DNA of 18,121 nucleotides from positions 1 to 18,121 of the forward strand of contig CAYJHI010000024.1 in assembly GCA_964370085.1 (NCBI GenBank). The letters are read 5' to 3'. The notes beneath the pieces were generated by a model, which was not told the DNA's origin, ran no database searches, and saw nothing but the letters and a program-made list of their open reading frames with translations. Positions 7,200 to 12,615 of this stretch are shown one piece after another. Source of the DNA: CARZYU01 sp964370085. GTDB lineage: Bacteria > Bacillota_I > Bacilli_A > RF39 > UBA660. The first letter of the stretch is position 1. Every line of letters begins with the position of its first letter. Position numbers and translations under genes: made by a program.

Positions 7200-8015
7200 A
7201 TGGATGTTAATTTATTGATTAATAATGGAGTTGATATAAATAAGAGTTTAGAAATATTTGGAGATATAGAAACTTATAATGAAACTTTAGTGGATTTTTT
7301 ACAAAGTTGTCCTGATAAAATAAATAGATTAAATAAGTTTATTGAAGTTTCAGATATGGTTAATTATGCGATTTTAGTGCATTCTTTAAAGAGTGATGCG
7401 AGATATTTTGGTTTCGTAGAATTATCTGATATTGCTTATAATCATGAGGTTAAGAGTAAAGCTAATAATAAGAATTATGTTTATGAAGATTTTTCACATT
7501 TAAGTAATGAGGCAATGAAAGTTGTTAATTTGGTTAAAGATTATTTAGGTGGTAAACAAGCGAGTGCAGTAGTGGTAGAACAACCAGTTGTATCTGATGT
7601 AGTGCAAGAGAGTGTCTCTAATGTTGAAGTTAGTAGTGATGAGTATATATTAGTAGCAGATGATTCTAATATAGTTAGAAAATTTATTGAAACAAAGTAT
7701 AGTGGTACTTATAAATTGATGATGGTAGAGAATGGGAAAGCTTGTATTGATGCGATTTTAGCTAATAATGGTAAAATTAAGTGTTTATTACTTGATTTGA
7801 ATATGCCTGTTGTAGATGGGTTTCAAGTATTAGAATATTTTAAACAAGAGGGATTGTTTAGTAAGATACCTGTATCTTTAATAACAGGTGATTCTTCTAA
7901 AGAGGCAATAGATAAGGCTTTTACTTATCCGGTTGTAGATATGTTACCTAAGCCTTTTACGGAAGATGATATTAAGAGAATAGTAGATAAAACAGTTCAA
8001 TCGATTACTTGGTAG
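7200..8015 (+). CDS. Hpt-receiver fusion protein (phosphorelay protein without kinase or output domain)
   Basis: Residues 1-117 form a histidine phosphotransfer domain, with the phospho-accepting His61 in VHSLKSDARYFGF. A Val/Ser/Glu-rich linker (119-147) leads to a receiver domain (148-271). Its acidic pocket is Asp154-Asp155, the phosphorylated residue is Asp199 in LLLDLNMP, the switch Thr is 229 in LITGD, and the conserved Lys is 251 in PKPF. No DNA-binding, enzymatic or membrane segment follows. The protein could pass phosphate between His61 and Asp199 or act as a phosphate sink. There is no kinase next to it; the nearest, at 10691, has its own response regulator. The gene is monocistronic, with its own promoter and terminator and an AGGATGG-like ribosome site. 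Confidence 0.85.
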   Translation: MDVNLLINNGVDINKSLEIFGDIETYNETLVDFLQSCPDKINRLNKFIEVSDMVNYAILVHSLKSDARYFGFVELSDIAYNHEVKSKANNKNYVYEDFSHLSNEAMKVVNLVKDYLGGKQASAVVVEQPVVSDVVQESVSNVEVSSDEYILVADDSNIVRKFIETKYSGTYKLMMVENGKACIDAILANNGKIKCLLLDLNMPVVDGFQVLEYFKQEGLFSKIPVSLITGDSSKEAIDKAFTYPVVDMLPKPFTEDDIKRIVDKTVQSITW

Positions 8016-8038
8016 AAAGAGTGTAAAATCTCTTTTTT
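8016..8038 (+). terminator. Terminator after the Hpt-receiver gene
   Basis: AAAGAG (8016-8021) pairs with CTCTTT (8030-8035), followed by a T-run to 8038. The stem starts directly at the stop codon. The loop contains TGTAAA, which can instead pair with TTTACA further on. Confidence 0.55.
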
Positions 8039-8039
8039 C

Positions 8040-8059
8040 TTTACATTTCACTCTGTAAA
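8040..8059 (+). other. Second hairpin, alternative to the terminator
   Basis: TTTACA (8040-8045) can pair with TGTAAA at 8054-8059, or with the TGTAAA at 8022-8027 in the preceding loop. CACTCT (8049-8054) is also complementary to AGAGTG (8018-8023). The two foldings exclude each other. It could equally be an operator just upstream of the -35 at 8065. Confidence 0.35.
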
Positions 8060-8064
8060 TATTA

Positions 8065-8094
8065 TTGACTTGTCTCTTTTTTTTATGATATCAT
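8065..8094 (+). promoter_or_regulatory. Promoter of the 96-aa orphan gene
   Basis: TTGACT (8065-8070), 18 bp, then TATCAT (8089-8094) preceded by TGA, giving an extended -10. The start codon follows at 8127. Confidence 0.6.
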
Positions 8095-8126
8095 TTATTT
8101 TCCACTATAAAGTTTCAGGAGGATAA

Positions 8127-8417
8127 ATGCAACTAGATAAAGCAACAAAGCAATACACTATTACAATTACAAATTCTCTTATATTTCAACTGGATGATCA
8201 TGTTGATGAATATTCATTTGTCGATTATTTAGAAGAAAATAAATGTGCAATTAAAAATGAGAAAACGGGGACTTATGATACATTTAGTTATTTTGACAAT
8301 GACAGATGTGTAGTTAGTTTATCGAATATACAGGATTATAAAGCTTATATTAATTCTATGGAAGTAGATAATACTAAAGAAGTAGAAATCGTTGTAATGA
8401 AAAAGGTTAAACATTAA
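8127..8417 (+). CDS. Hypothetical 96-aa protein
   Basis: I do not recognise this small acidic protein. It has no signal peptide, membrane segment or Cys motif (only isolated Cys), and looks like a compact alpha/beta domain. An N-terminal beta-rich part (KQYTITITNSLIFQLDD) is followed by a middle with DYLEENKCAIKNEKTG, and a C-terminal strand ends in VEIVVMKKVKH. That it is a real gene rests on strong flanking signals: a good promoter, AGGAGGATAA directly before ATG, and a terminator whose stem contains its stop codon. It is monocistronic, between the Hpt-receiver gene and perR. Confidence 0.75.
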   Translation: MQLDKATKQYTITITNSLIFQLDDHVDEYSFVDYLEENKCAIKNEKTGTYDTFSYFDNDRCVVSLSNIQDYKAYINSMEVDNTKEVEIVVMKKVKH

Positions 8418-8435
8418 TTATATTGATGTTTTTTT
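8409..8435 (+). terminator. Terminator overlapping the stop codon of the 96-aa gene
   Basis: AAACATTAA (8409-8417, including the TAA stop) pairs with TTGATGTTT (8423-8431) over loop TTATA, then T-run. Confidence 0.75.
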
Positions 8436-8436
8436 A

Positions 8437-8465
8437 TTGACTTATTATAATATTAGAGTTATACT
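8437..8465 (+). promoter_or_regulatory. Promoter of the perR-rubrerythrin operon
   Basis: TTGACT (8437-8442), exactly 17 bp, then TATACT (8460-8465). It starts immediately after the preceding terminator's T-run. Confidence 0.75.
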
Positions 8466-8470
8466 TAAGT

Positions 8471-8483
8471 AGTAATCATTACT
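8471..8483 (+). promoter_or_regulatory. Probable PerR operator (perfect palindrome)
   Basis: AGTAATCATTACT is a perfect 6-1-6 palindrome at about the transcription start, just downstream of the -10. Its core TAATnATTA matches the centre of the 7-1-7 Per/Fur box (TTATAATnATTATAA). Position and core suggest autorepression of perR-rbr. Confidence 0.6.
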
Positions 8484-8496
8484 GTTAGGAGGTTTT

Positions 8497-8868
8497 ATGA
8501 GAAGTTCTAAACAAAGGGACTTAATATTAGATATAATTAATACTAATCATAATCATATGAATGCTGAAGAAATATATCTTTGTGCTAAAAAGATTATAAC
8601 TAATATTAGTTTAGGAACAGTTTATCGTAATATTAACCAATTAGTTGACCATAATATGATTATTAGGATTAAGACTAATGAAGGAAATGATCGATATGAC
8701 AATGTTCTAGAAAAGCATTATCACTTTGTTTGTGATAAGTGTCATAAAATTATTGATGTCTATGGTGATATTAATTTAAATCTTAATACTTTTGATGGTA
8801 ATGATGTTATTGACTATGAAATTAAATTAAAAGGAATCTGTAAGGATTGCAAGAGAAAGGAAATTTAA
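8497..8868 (+). CDS. perR: Peroxide-sensing Fur-family repressor PerR
   Basis: A 123-aa Fur-family protein with an N-terminal winged helix (about 1-70; recognition region SLGTVYRNINQLV) and a C-terminal metal and dimerisation domain. Aligned by eye with B. subtilis PerR, the five regulatory metal ligands are all present: His20, Asp68 (RYD), His74, His76 and Asp87 (IID). The Asp at the fifth position is the residue associated with peroxide-sensing PerR rather than Fur. The structural zinc site is Cys79, Cys82, Cys115, Cys118. The next gene, 2 nt downstream, is rubrerythrin, a classic PerR target. The N-terminus is about 20 aa shorter than B. subtilis PerR. The start has TTAGGAGG 5-6 nt before it. 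Confidence 0.88.
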   Translation: MRSSKQRDLILDIINTNHNHMNAEEIYLCAKKIITNISLGTVYRNINQLVDHNMIIRIKTNEGNDRYDNVLEKHYHFVCDKCHKIIDVYGDINLNLNTFDGNDVIDYEIKLKGICKDCKRKEI

Positions 8869-8870
8869 TT

Positions 8871-9410
8871 ATGGAATTAAAAGGATCAAAAACAGAAGCT
8901 AACTTAATGGCAGCTTTTGCAGGAGAAAGTCAAGCTAGAAATAAGTATACTTATTATGCTAGTAAAGCTAAAAAAGAAGGTTATGAACAAATTGCTTCGT
9001 TATTTTTAGAAACTGCTGAAAACGAGAAAGAACATGCGAAAATGTGGTTTAAGTTATTACATGGTGGTGAAGTTCCTAGTACAGAAGAAAATTTAGCAGA
9101 TGCAGCAGCTGGAGAAAACTTTGAGTGGACTGATATGTATGCAGAGTTTGCTAAAGTAGCAAAAGAAGAAGGTTTTAATAAAATTGCTTTCTTATTTGAA
9201 GGTGTTGCTAAAATAGAAAAGGAACACGAAGAGAGATATTTAAAACTTCTTAATAATGTTAAAGAAGAATTAGTGTTCTCTAAAGATGGAGACGCTGTTT
9301 GGAAATGTCGTAATTGTGGACATATTGTTGTAGGTAAAAAGGCTCTTAAAGTCTGTCCTATTTGTGATCATCCTGAAGCTTTCTTTGAAGTTAAGGCTGA
9401 AAACTATTAA
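8871..9410 (+). CDS. rbr: Rubrerythrin
   Basis: A non-haem di-iron peroxidase of 179 aa that reduces hydrogen peroxide in anaerobes and microaerobes. The ferritin-like four-helix domain (about 1-135) carries Glu19 (AGESQA), ExxH at Glu52-His55 (ENEKEH) and ExxH at Glu116-His119 (IEKEH). The C-terminal rubredoxin-like domain has CxxC pairs at Cys146/Cys149 (CRNC) and Cys162/Cys165 (CPIC). The start at ATG 8871 is chosen because AGAAAGGAAA (8853-8862) precedes it and homologues begin MELKGSKTE; an ATG at 8847 inside perR is less likely. It is co-transcribed with perR and followed by a strong terminator. Confidence 0.95.
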   Translation: MELKGSKTEANLMAAFAGESQARNKYTYYASKAKKEGYEQIASLFLETAENEKEHAKMWFKLLHGGEVPSTEENLADAAAGENFEWTDMYAEFAKVAKEEGFNKIAFLFEGVAKIEKEHEERYLKLLNNVKEELVFSKDGDAVWKCRNCGHIVVGKKALKVCPICDHPEAFFEVKAENY

Positions 9411-9433
9411 AATGTGATTATTCACATTTTTTT
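9409..9433 (+). terminator. Terminator of the perR-rbr operon
   Basis: AAAATGTGA (9409-9417, starting in the TAA stop) pairs perfectly with TCACATTTT (9422-9430) over loop TTAT, then a T-run. Confidence 0.88.
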
Positions 9434-9472
9434 CTTTTGTATTATATGTTAAAATGTACTTAGGGGGATTTT

Positions 9473-9973
9473 ATGATAAATGATATTTATATAACTGTTA
9501 ATAGTAATGTTAAGAATAGGGTGTTTTTAGAAAAATTATCTATTACTAAAGATAATATTAATATTAGAAAAATATATGATGAGGAATTACACAAGTATTT
9601 AGTTAATAAATTAGAAAGTGATAATGAAAATTATAAAAAAGCTTCTATGAATGATGCGGTTGATTTGTTATTAGCAATGTTTGCTAATAGAAGTGATGAT
9701 AGAGAAGATGTTATTAATCAAACTATATTTTCTATATTAGATATAGTGTCTTTTACTCAAGGAAAGTCAGTTGTTTGGGAAATTGGTTCTAGTGAGGAGT
9801 TAATTACTAAACCTTTAATTTCTTTTGATGAAGATGGTTGGGATACTTTAGTAACTCATATGGATACAGAGCCACTTTTGACTTTTAATCATGTATTTGA
9901 CTTCTTTATGAATGAATATTCTTCTAAATATGATACTCCTGTATTAAAAAAAGGTGTTTTAGAAGACATTTAA
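9473..9973 (+). CDS. Hypothetical 166-aa protein
   Basis: I do not recognise it. It is acidic and cytoplasmic, without Cys and without signal or membrane segments. Residues 1-60 look alpha/beta (MINDIYITVNSNVKNRVFLE; then charged helices), the middle is helical (MNDAVDLLLAMFANRSDDRED), and the C-terminal part (EDGWDTLVTHMDTEPLLTFN, HVFDFFMNEYSSKYD) is rich in acidic and aromatic residues. The ribosome site TTAGGGGGA is good. No clear promoter was found upstream; TAAAAT at 9450 lacks a -35. There is no terminator after it, and the response-regulator promoter box begins inside its last codons (9969), so partial read-through into the two-component operon is possible. Confidence 0.65.
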   Translation: MINDIYITVNSNVKNRVFLEKLSITKDNINIRKIYDEELHKYLVNKLESDNENYKKASMNDAVDLLLAMFANRSDDREDVINQTIFSILDIVSFTQGKSVVWEIGSSEELITKPLISFDEDGWDTLVTHMDTEPLLTFNHVFDFFMNEYSSKYDTPVLKKGVLEDI

Positions 9974-10001
9974 GGTTTAATTAAGAATATTTATATATAA
10001 T
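9969..10001 (+). promoter_or_regulatory. Response-regulator-type promoter of the two-component operon
   Basis: Direct repeat half-sites TTTAAGGTTTA (9969-9979) and ATTAAGAATAT (9980-9990) share TTAAG at an 11-bp pitch. They are followed after 5 bp by a perfect TATAAT (9996-10001). There is no separate -35, as in promoters activated by OmpR/PhoB-type regulators. The layout is identical to that at 12560 and 12156, suggesting positive autoregulation. Confidence 0.6.
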
Positions 10002-10017
10002 TTAGGTGGTGATGAGT

Positions 10018-10701
10018 ATGAAAGTGTTGTTAGTTGAAGATCAAAAATATATGGCTTATGCGATAGAAGAAATTTTAAGAAAAAATAAATATGTAGTTGA
10101 TATGGTTTTTGATGGTCATGATGGCTTAGAATTTTCTCTTAATAATAATTATGATGTTATATTATTGGATATTATGTTACCTAATGTAAATGGTTTGGAA
10201 ATATTAGAGAATATTCGTAAAAGAAATATTTCTACTCCTATTATAATGTTAACTGCTAAGGGTGAAATAGAAGATAGGATTGTTGGTTTAGATTTAGGTG
10301 CTGATGATTACTTGGCTAAACCTTTTGATACTTCTGAATTACTTGCTAGAATAAGAGCAGTTACTAGACGTAATAAAGATATTACTAATAAGAATGAACT
10401 TACTTTTAGCAATATTGTATTTGATACGAGTACTTTTTTATTAAGTGATGGTGTTAACTCTTATACACTTACTGTTAAAGAAGCGAAGTTAATGGAAATG
10501 TTTTTAAAGAAACCTAATGTAATAGTTGCTAAAGAAACTATTATTAATAAATTATGGAGTTTTGATCAGGTTGTTATTGATAATAATGTAGAAGTTTATA
10601 TTTCTTTTTTAAGAAAGAAACTTGGTTTTTTAAATACTTCAGTTTCGATTAAAACGATACGAGGTATAGGATATAAGTTGGTAGGTGAGGATGTTGTTTA
10701 A
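10018..10701 (+). CDS. OmpR/PhoB-family response regulator
   Basis: The receiver domain (residues 1-115) has the acidic pair Glu7-Asp8, phospho-accepting Asp51 (LLDIMLP), Thr79 (MLTA) and Lys101 (AKPF). The C-terminal winged-helix DNA-binding domain (about 127-225) contains VKEAKLMEMFLKKPNVIV and ends in the usual IKTIRGIGYKL. Proteins of this type bind tandem 11-bp direct repeats as dimers, and such repeats lie before this gene, before the permease gene at 12616 and at 12156. The start at ATG 10018 is preferred over ATG 10012 because of the AGGTGG site at 10004-10009. Its end overlaps the kinase start. Confidence 0.93.
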   Translation: MKVLLVEDQKYMAYAIEEILRKNKYVVDMVFDGHDGLEFSLNNNYDVILLDIMLPNVNGLEILENIRKRNISTPIIMLTAKGEIEDRIVGLDLGADDYLAKPFDTSELLARIRAVTRRNKDITNKNELTFSNIVFDTSTFLLSDGVNSYTLTVKEAKLMEMFLKKPNVIVAKETIINKLWSFDQVVIDNNVEVYISFLRKKLGFLNTSVSIKTIRGIGYKLVGEDVV

Positions 10702-11980
10702 AAATCTTAGAAATCGATTATTACTAATCAATTTATTAACTATTTCTATTGTAATGATGGTTACGTTTTTCTTTATTTACTCAATGACTAGTTCTAATAT
10801 GTTTCAAGAAAATTATGAGAGAATACATAGGATACCATTTGATATGAAAGAGGGATTTAGAAATCCTTCTAAATTAGAGAATGATATCCCTGTTGAATTT
10901 GATGGGAATATACCATTAGTGTTTACTGATAACTACAATATATCATTTAACTTATTAGTTACAGAAGATGGAGTAGTGGATAAAATATCATCTAGCTTAG
11001 AACTTAAAGATGAAGATTATCAAACTATTGTTGATGGTATTTTACTTAATGATATGGACTTAGGTACTGTGGCAATTGGTGAGACTATATGGATGTATGA
11101 AATAAGTGATTTGGTAACGATAATATCTAGTGAAGAAGTGGTTGGTAATAGTCAGTATAGGATATCTTTTTTAGATGTTACATCTACTTATTCGACTTTA
11201 AGTGATTTAATTATTACATTAATTATTATTGGTGTAATTATGTTAATAGTTATTTATTTTATTAGTTTGTATTTTGCTAATAGATCGATTAAACCGATTG
11301 AAGTAATGTGGTTAAAACAAAAACAGTTTGTAGCAGATGCAACTCATGAGTTGAAAACTCCTCTTACTATTATTAATGCTAATATAGATGCTGTTTTAAT
11401 TAATGAAAAGGATACTATTAGGAAACAAAGAAAATGGCTAGATTATATTAAAATAGAAACTAAGGGGATGAATAAGTTAGTTAATCAACTTTTGGTTACT
11501 GCTAAGAGTGAAGAAGAAGAAATATCTTTAAATAAGATTAATGTTAATGATATTGTTAAAGAAGCTGTTGTATCTTTTGAATCTTTAGCATTTGAAAAAG
11601 GTATTACAATCGGATATAAAGATAATAAATATAATGTATTTGGAAATAATGATAAATTGTTACAAGTAATGAAGATTTTACTTGATAATGCGGTTAAATA
11701 TTCTTTTGATAATACTAAAATTAAAATTAGTTGTTATAAAGAGAGAAAATATGTTTATATAAAAGTTGTTAATAGTGGTTTAGGTATTACTCAAGAGGAT
11801 TTACCTTATGTCTTTGATCGTTTTTATAAAAGTGATAAGGCTAGAACTAATATTGATAATAGTTATGGATTAGGATTATTTATTGCGAAGCAGATTATGT
11901 TAAAGTTAAAAGGGGATATTAAAGTAGAAAGTGTTTTAAACGAAGAGACTGTATTTACTTTGAAGTTAAGAAATAAGTAA
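10691..11980 (+). CDS. Sensor histidine kinase (OmpR-class partner)
   Basis: A membrane kinase of 429 aa. TM1 is about residues 10-32, an extracytoplasmic sensor of ~140 aa follows, and TM2 is about 173-195. Only a short juxtamembrane linker with no full HAMP domain precedes the HisKA domain, with phospho-accepting His219 in ATHELKTPL. The ATPase domain has the N-box around Asn333 (LLDNAVKYS), F-box PYVFDRFYKSD and G2 box GLGLF (393-397). The sensor region has no recognisable ligand motif. The start is uncertain: ATG 10691 follows TAGGTGAGG almost directly, and GTG 10685 would add two residues. It overlaps the response regulator gene by 11 bp. The presumed target is the ABC transporter downstream. 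Confidence 0.92.
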   Translation: MLFKNLRNRLLLINLLTISIVMMVTFFFIYSMTSSNMFQENYERIHRIPFDMKEGFRNPSKLENDIPVEFDGNIPLVFTDNYNISFNLLVTEDGVVDKISSSLELKDEDYQTIVDGILLNDMDLGTVAIGETIWMYEISDLVTIISSEEVVGNSQYRISFLDVTSTYSTLSDLIITLIIIGVIMLIVIYFISLYFANRSIKPIEVMWLKQKQFVADATHELKTPLTIINANIDAVLINEKDTIRKQRKWLDYIKIETKGMNKLVNQLLVTAKSEEEEISLNKINVNDIVKEAVVSFESLAFEKGITIGYKDNKYNVFGNNDKLLQVMKILLDNAVKYSFDNTKIKISCYKERKYVYIKVVNSGLGITQEDLPYVFDRFYKSDKARTNIDNSYGLGLFIAKQIMLKLKGDIKVESVLNEETVFTLKLRNK

Positions 11981-11999
11981 GGATATTGTATCCTTTTTT
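11979..11999 (+). terminator. Terminator of the two-component operon
   Basis: AAGGATA (11979-11985, beginning in the TAA stop) pairs with TATCCTT (11989-11995) over loop TTG, then a T-run to 11999. Confidence 0.8.
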
Positions 12000-12048
12000 C
12001 TTTTACATATTTTCCCATAATTATAAGATATTTTACTGATGTTTATTT

Positions 12049-12413
12049 TATATACTTAGTACATGAAAGGAGGAAACATATAAAAAAGAAATTGAGTAAT
12101 GCCTAATTAAATTTAATATATAAATAAAAAATAAGGAGGTATGTTATTAGAGAAATTTAAGGTTAATTAAAGATTGGGTTTATATAATAGTTATAGAAAG
12201 GAGAAATGCTTATAAGAAAAGAAAAAGTTTAAAACTAATAAAATAATGTTAATTGAATATATATAGAATTAAGTGAGGTGATAGATGAAGTATAGGTAAT
12301 ATGAAAATGAATTAAAATAGAAAATATATATAGATTATTATTGGAAAGGAAGTGATATTATTAAATTGAGATCACGTAAATGGAAATTTAAGAATTTATG
12401 TTTTATATAGATA
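12049..12413 (+). repeat. Five degenerate initiation modules in the 635-bp gap (no long ORF)
   Basis: The 11981-12615 gap has no ORF of useful length, but it repeats one pattern five times. A TATA-type box (12051, 12119, 12183, 12262, 12329) is followed after 7-9 bp by a Shine-Dalgarno sequence: GAAAGGAGG at 12065, AAGGAGG at 12133, AAAGGAG at 12197, GAGGTG at 12275, GGAAAGGAAG at 12343. At start-codon distance come ATA 12080, ATT 12146, ATA 12212, ATG 12285 and ATT 12360, followed by Lys/Arg codons and an early stop; the reads are IKKKLSNA, IREI, IRKEKV, MKYR and IKLRSRKWKFKNLCFI. Module pitch is 64-79 bp. The real permease start region (12587-12616) has the same layout. These may be eroded paralogous gene starts, leader peptides, or parts of an RNA. 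Chance is possible for any single one in such AT-rich DNA, less so for the series. Confidence 0.45.
12156..12188 (+). promoter_or_regulatory. Third response-regulator-type promoter, inside the gap
   Basis: TTTAAGGTTAA (12156-12166) is followed by a degenerate copy TTAAAGATTGG (12167-12177), 5 bp, and TATAAT (12183-12188). The first ten bases equal those of the permease promoter repeats, and the distance from repeat start to -10 is 27 bp, the same as at 9969 and 12560. Transcription would start near 12195, where no long gene exists. Confidence 0.5.
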
Positions 12414-12437
12414 ACCACAACTCTTCTTATTAATTAT

Positions 12438-12452
12438 AAATAATCATTATAA
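12438..12452 (+). promoter_or_regulatory. Per/Fur-box-like palindrome
   Basis: AAATAATCATTATAA matches 12 of 14 defined positions of the Per box and has the same nine-base core TAATCATTA as the palindrome before perR. No convincing promoter is next to it, and AT-rich DNA yields such matches easily. Confidence 0.3.
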
Positions 12453-12509
12453 ATTTTAAAATCTTATGCTGATTTAGTAGTTGTTTTTGTTAAAATGTTA
12501 TAGTGATAG

Positions 12510-12536
12510 AACAAAGGTTTAGCCTTTGTTTTTTTT
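12510..12536 (+). terminator. Strong terminator ahead of the permease promoter
   Basis: AACAAAGG (12510-12517) pairs perfectly with CCTTTGTT (12523-12530) over loop TTTAG, then T-run to 12536. As no gene ends here, it implies that the upstream gap is transcribed. Confidence 0.85.
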
Positions 12537-12559
12537 ATTTTTATGTAGATATTTTGTGT

Positions 12560-12592
12560 TTTAAGGTTACTTTAAGGTTATACTTATATACT
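12560..12592 (+). promoter_or_regulatory. Response-regulator promoter of the ABC transporter operon
   Basis: Two nearly identical 11-mers, TTTAAGGTTAC (12560-12570) and TTTAAGGTTAT (12571-12581), lie in tandem, 5 bp before TATACT (12587-12592). This replaces a -35 and is the classical arrangement for activation by an OmpR/PhoB-type regulator, presumably the one encoded at 10018. Confidence 0.72.
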
Positions 12593-12615
12593 GTTATTGT
12601 AGAAAGGAAATATAT

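Larger units (their letters stand above)
12195..12536 (+). ncRNA. Predicted regulated transcript without a long ORF
   Basis: This is inferred only from the promoter at 12156-12188 and the strong terminator at 12510-12536, giving an RNA of roughly 340 nt. It contains three of the five Shine-Dalgarno modules and the reads IRKEKV, MKYR and IKLRSRKWKFKNLCFI (the last from 12360 to the stop at 12411-12413, positively charged). A long-range pairing ACAACT (12417-12422) with AGTTGT (12479-12484) is possible. I recognise no known RNA family. Confidence 0.3.

Noticed and set aside
12049..12413. CRISPR-like array
   Set aside because: The modules are diverged, spacing is irregular (64-79 bp) and only short signal-like words recur; there is no conserved direct repeat and no cas gene.
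11981..12615. A single frameshifted protein gene filling the gap
   Set aside because: All three plus frames contain dense TAA/TAG stops every few codons and no recognisable protein motif; indels alone would not give this.
12001..12615. tRNA, riboswitch or housekeeping RNA in the gap
   Set aside because: No cloverleaf, no GC-rich conserved core and no recognisable family signature.
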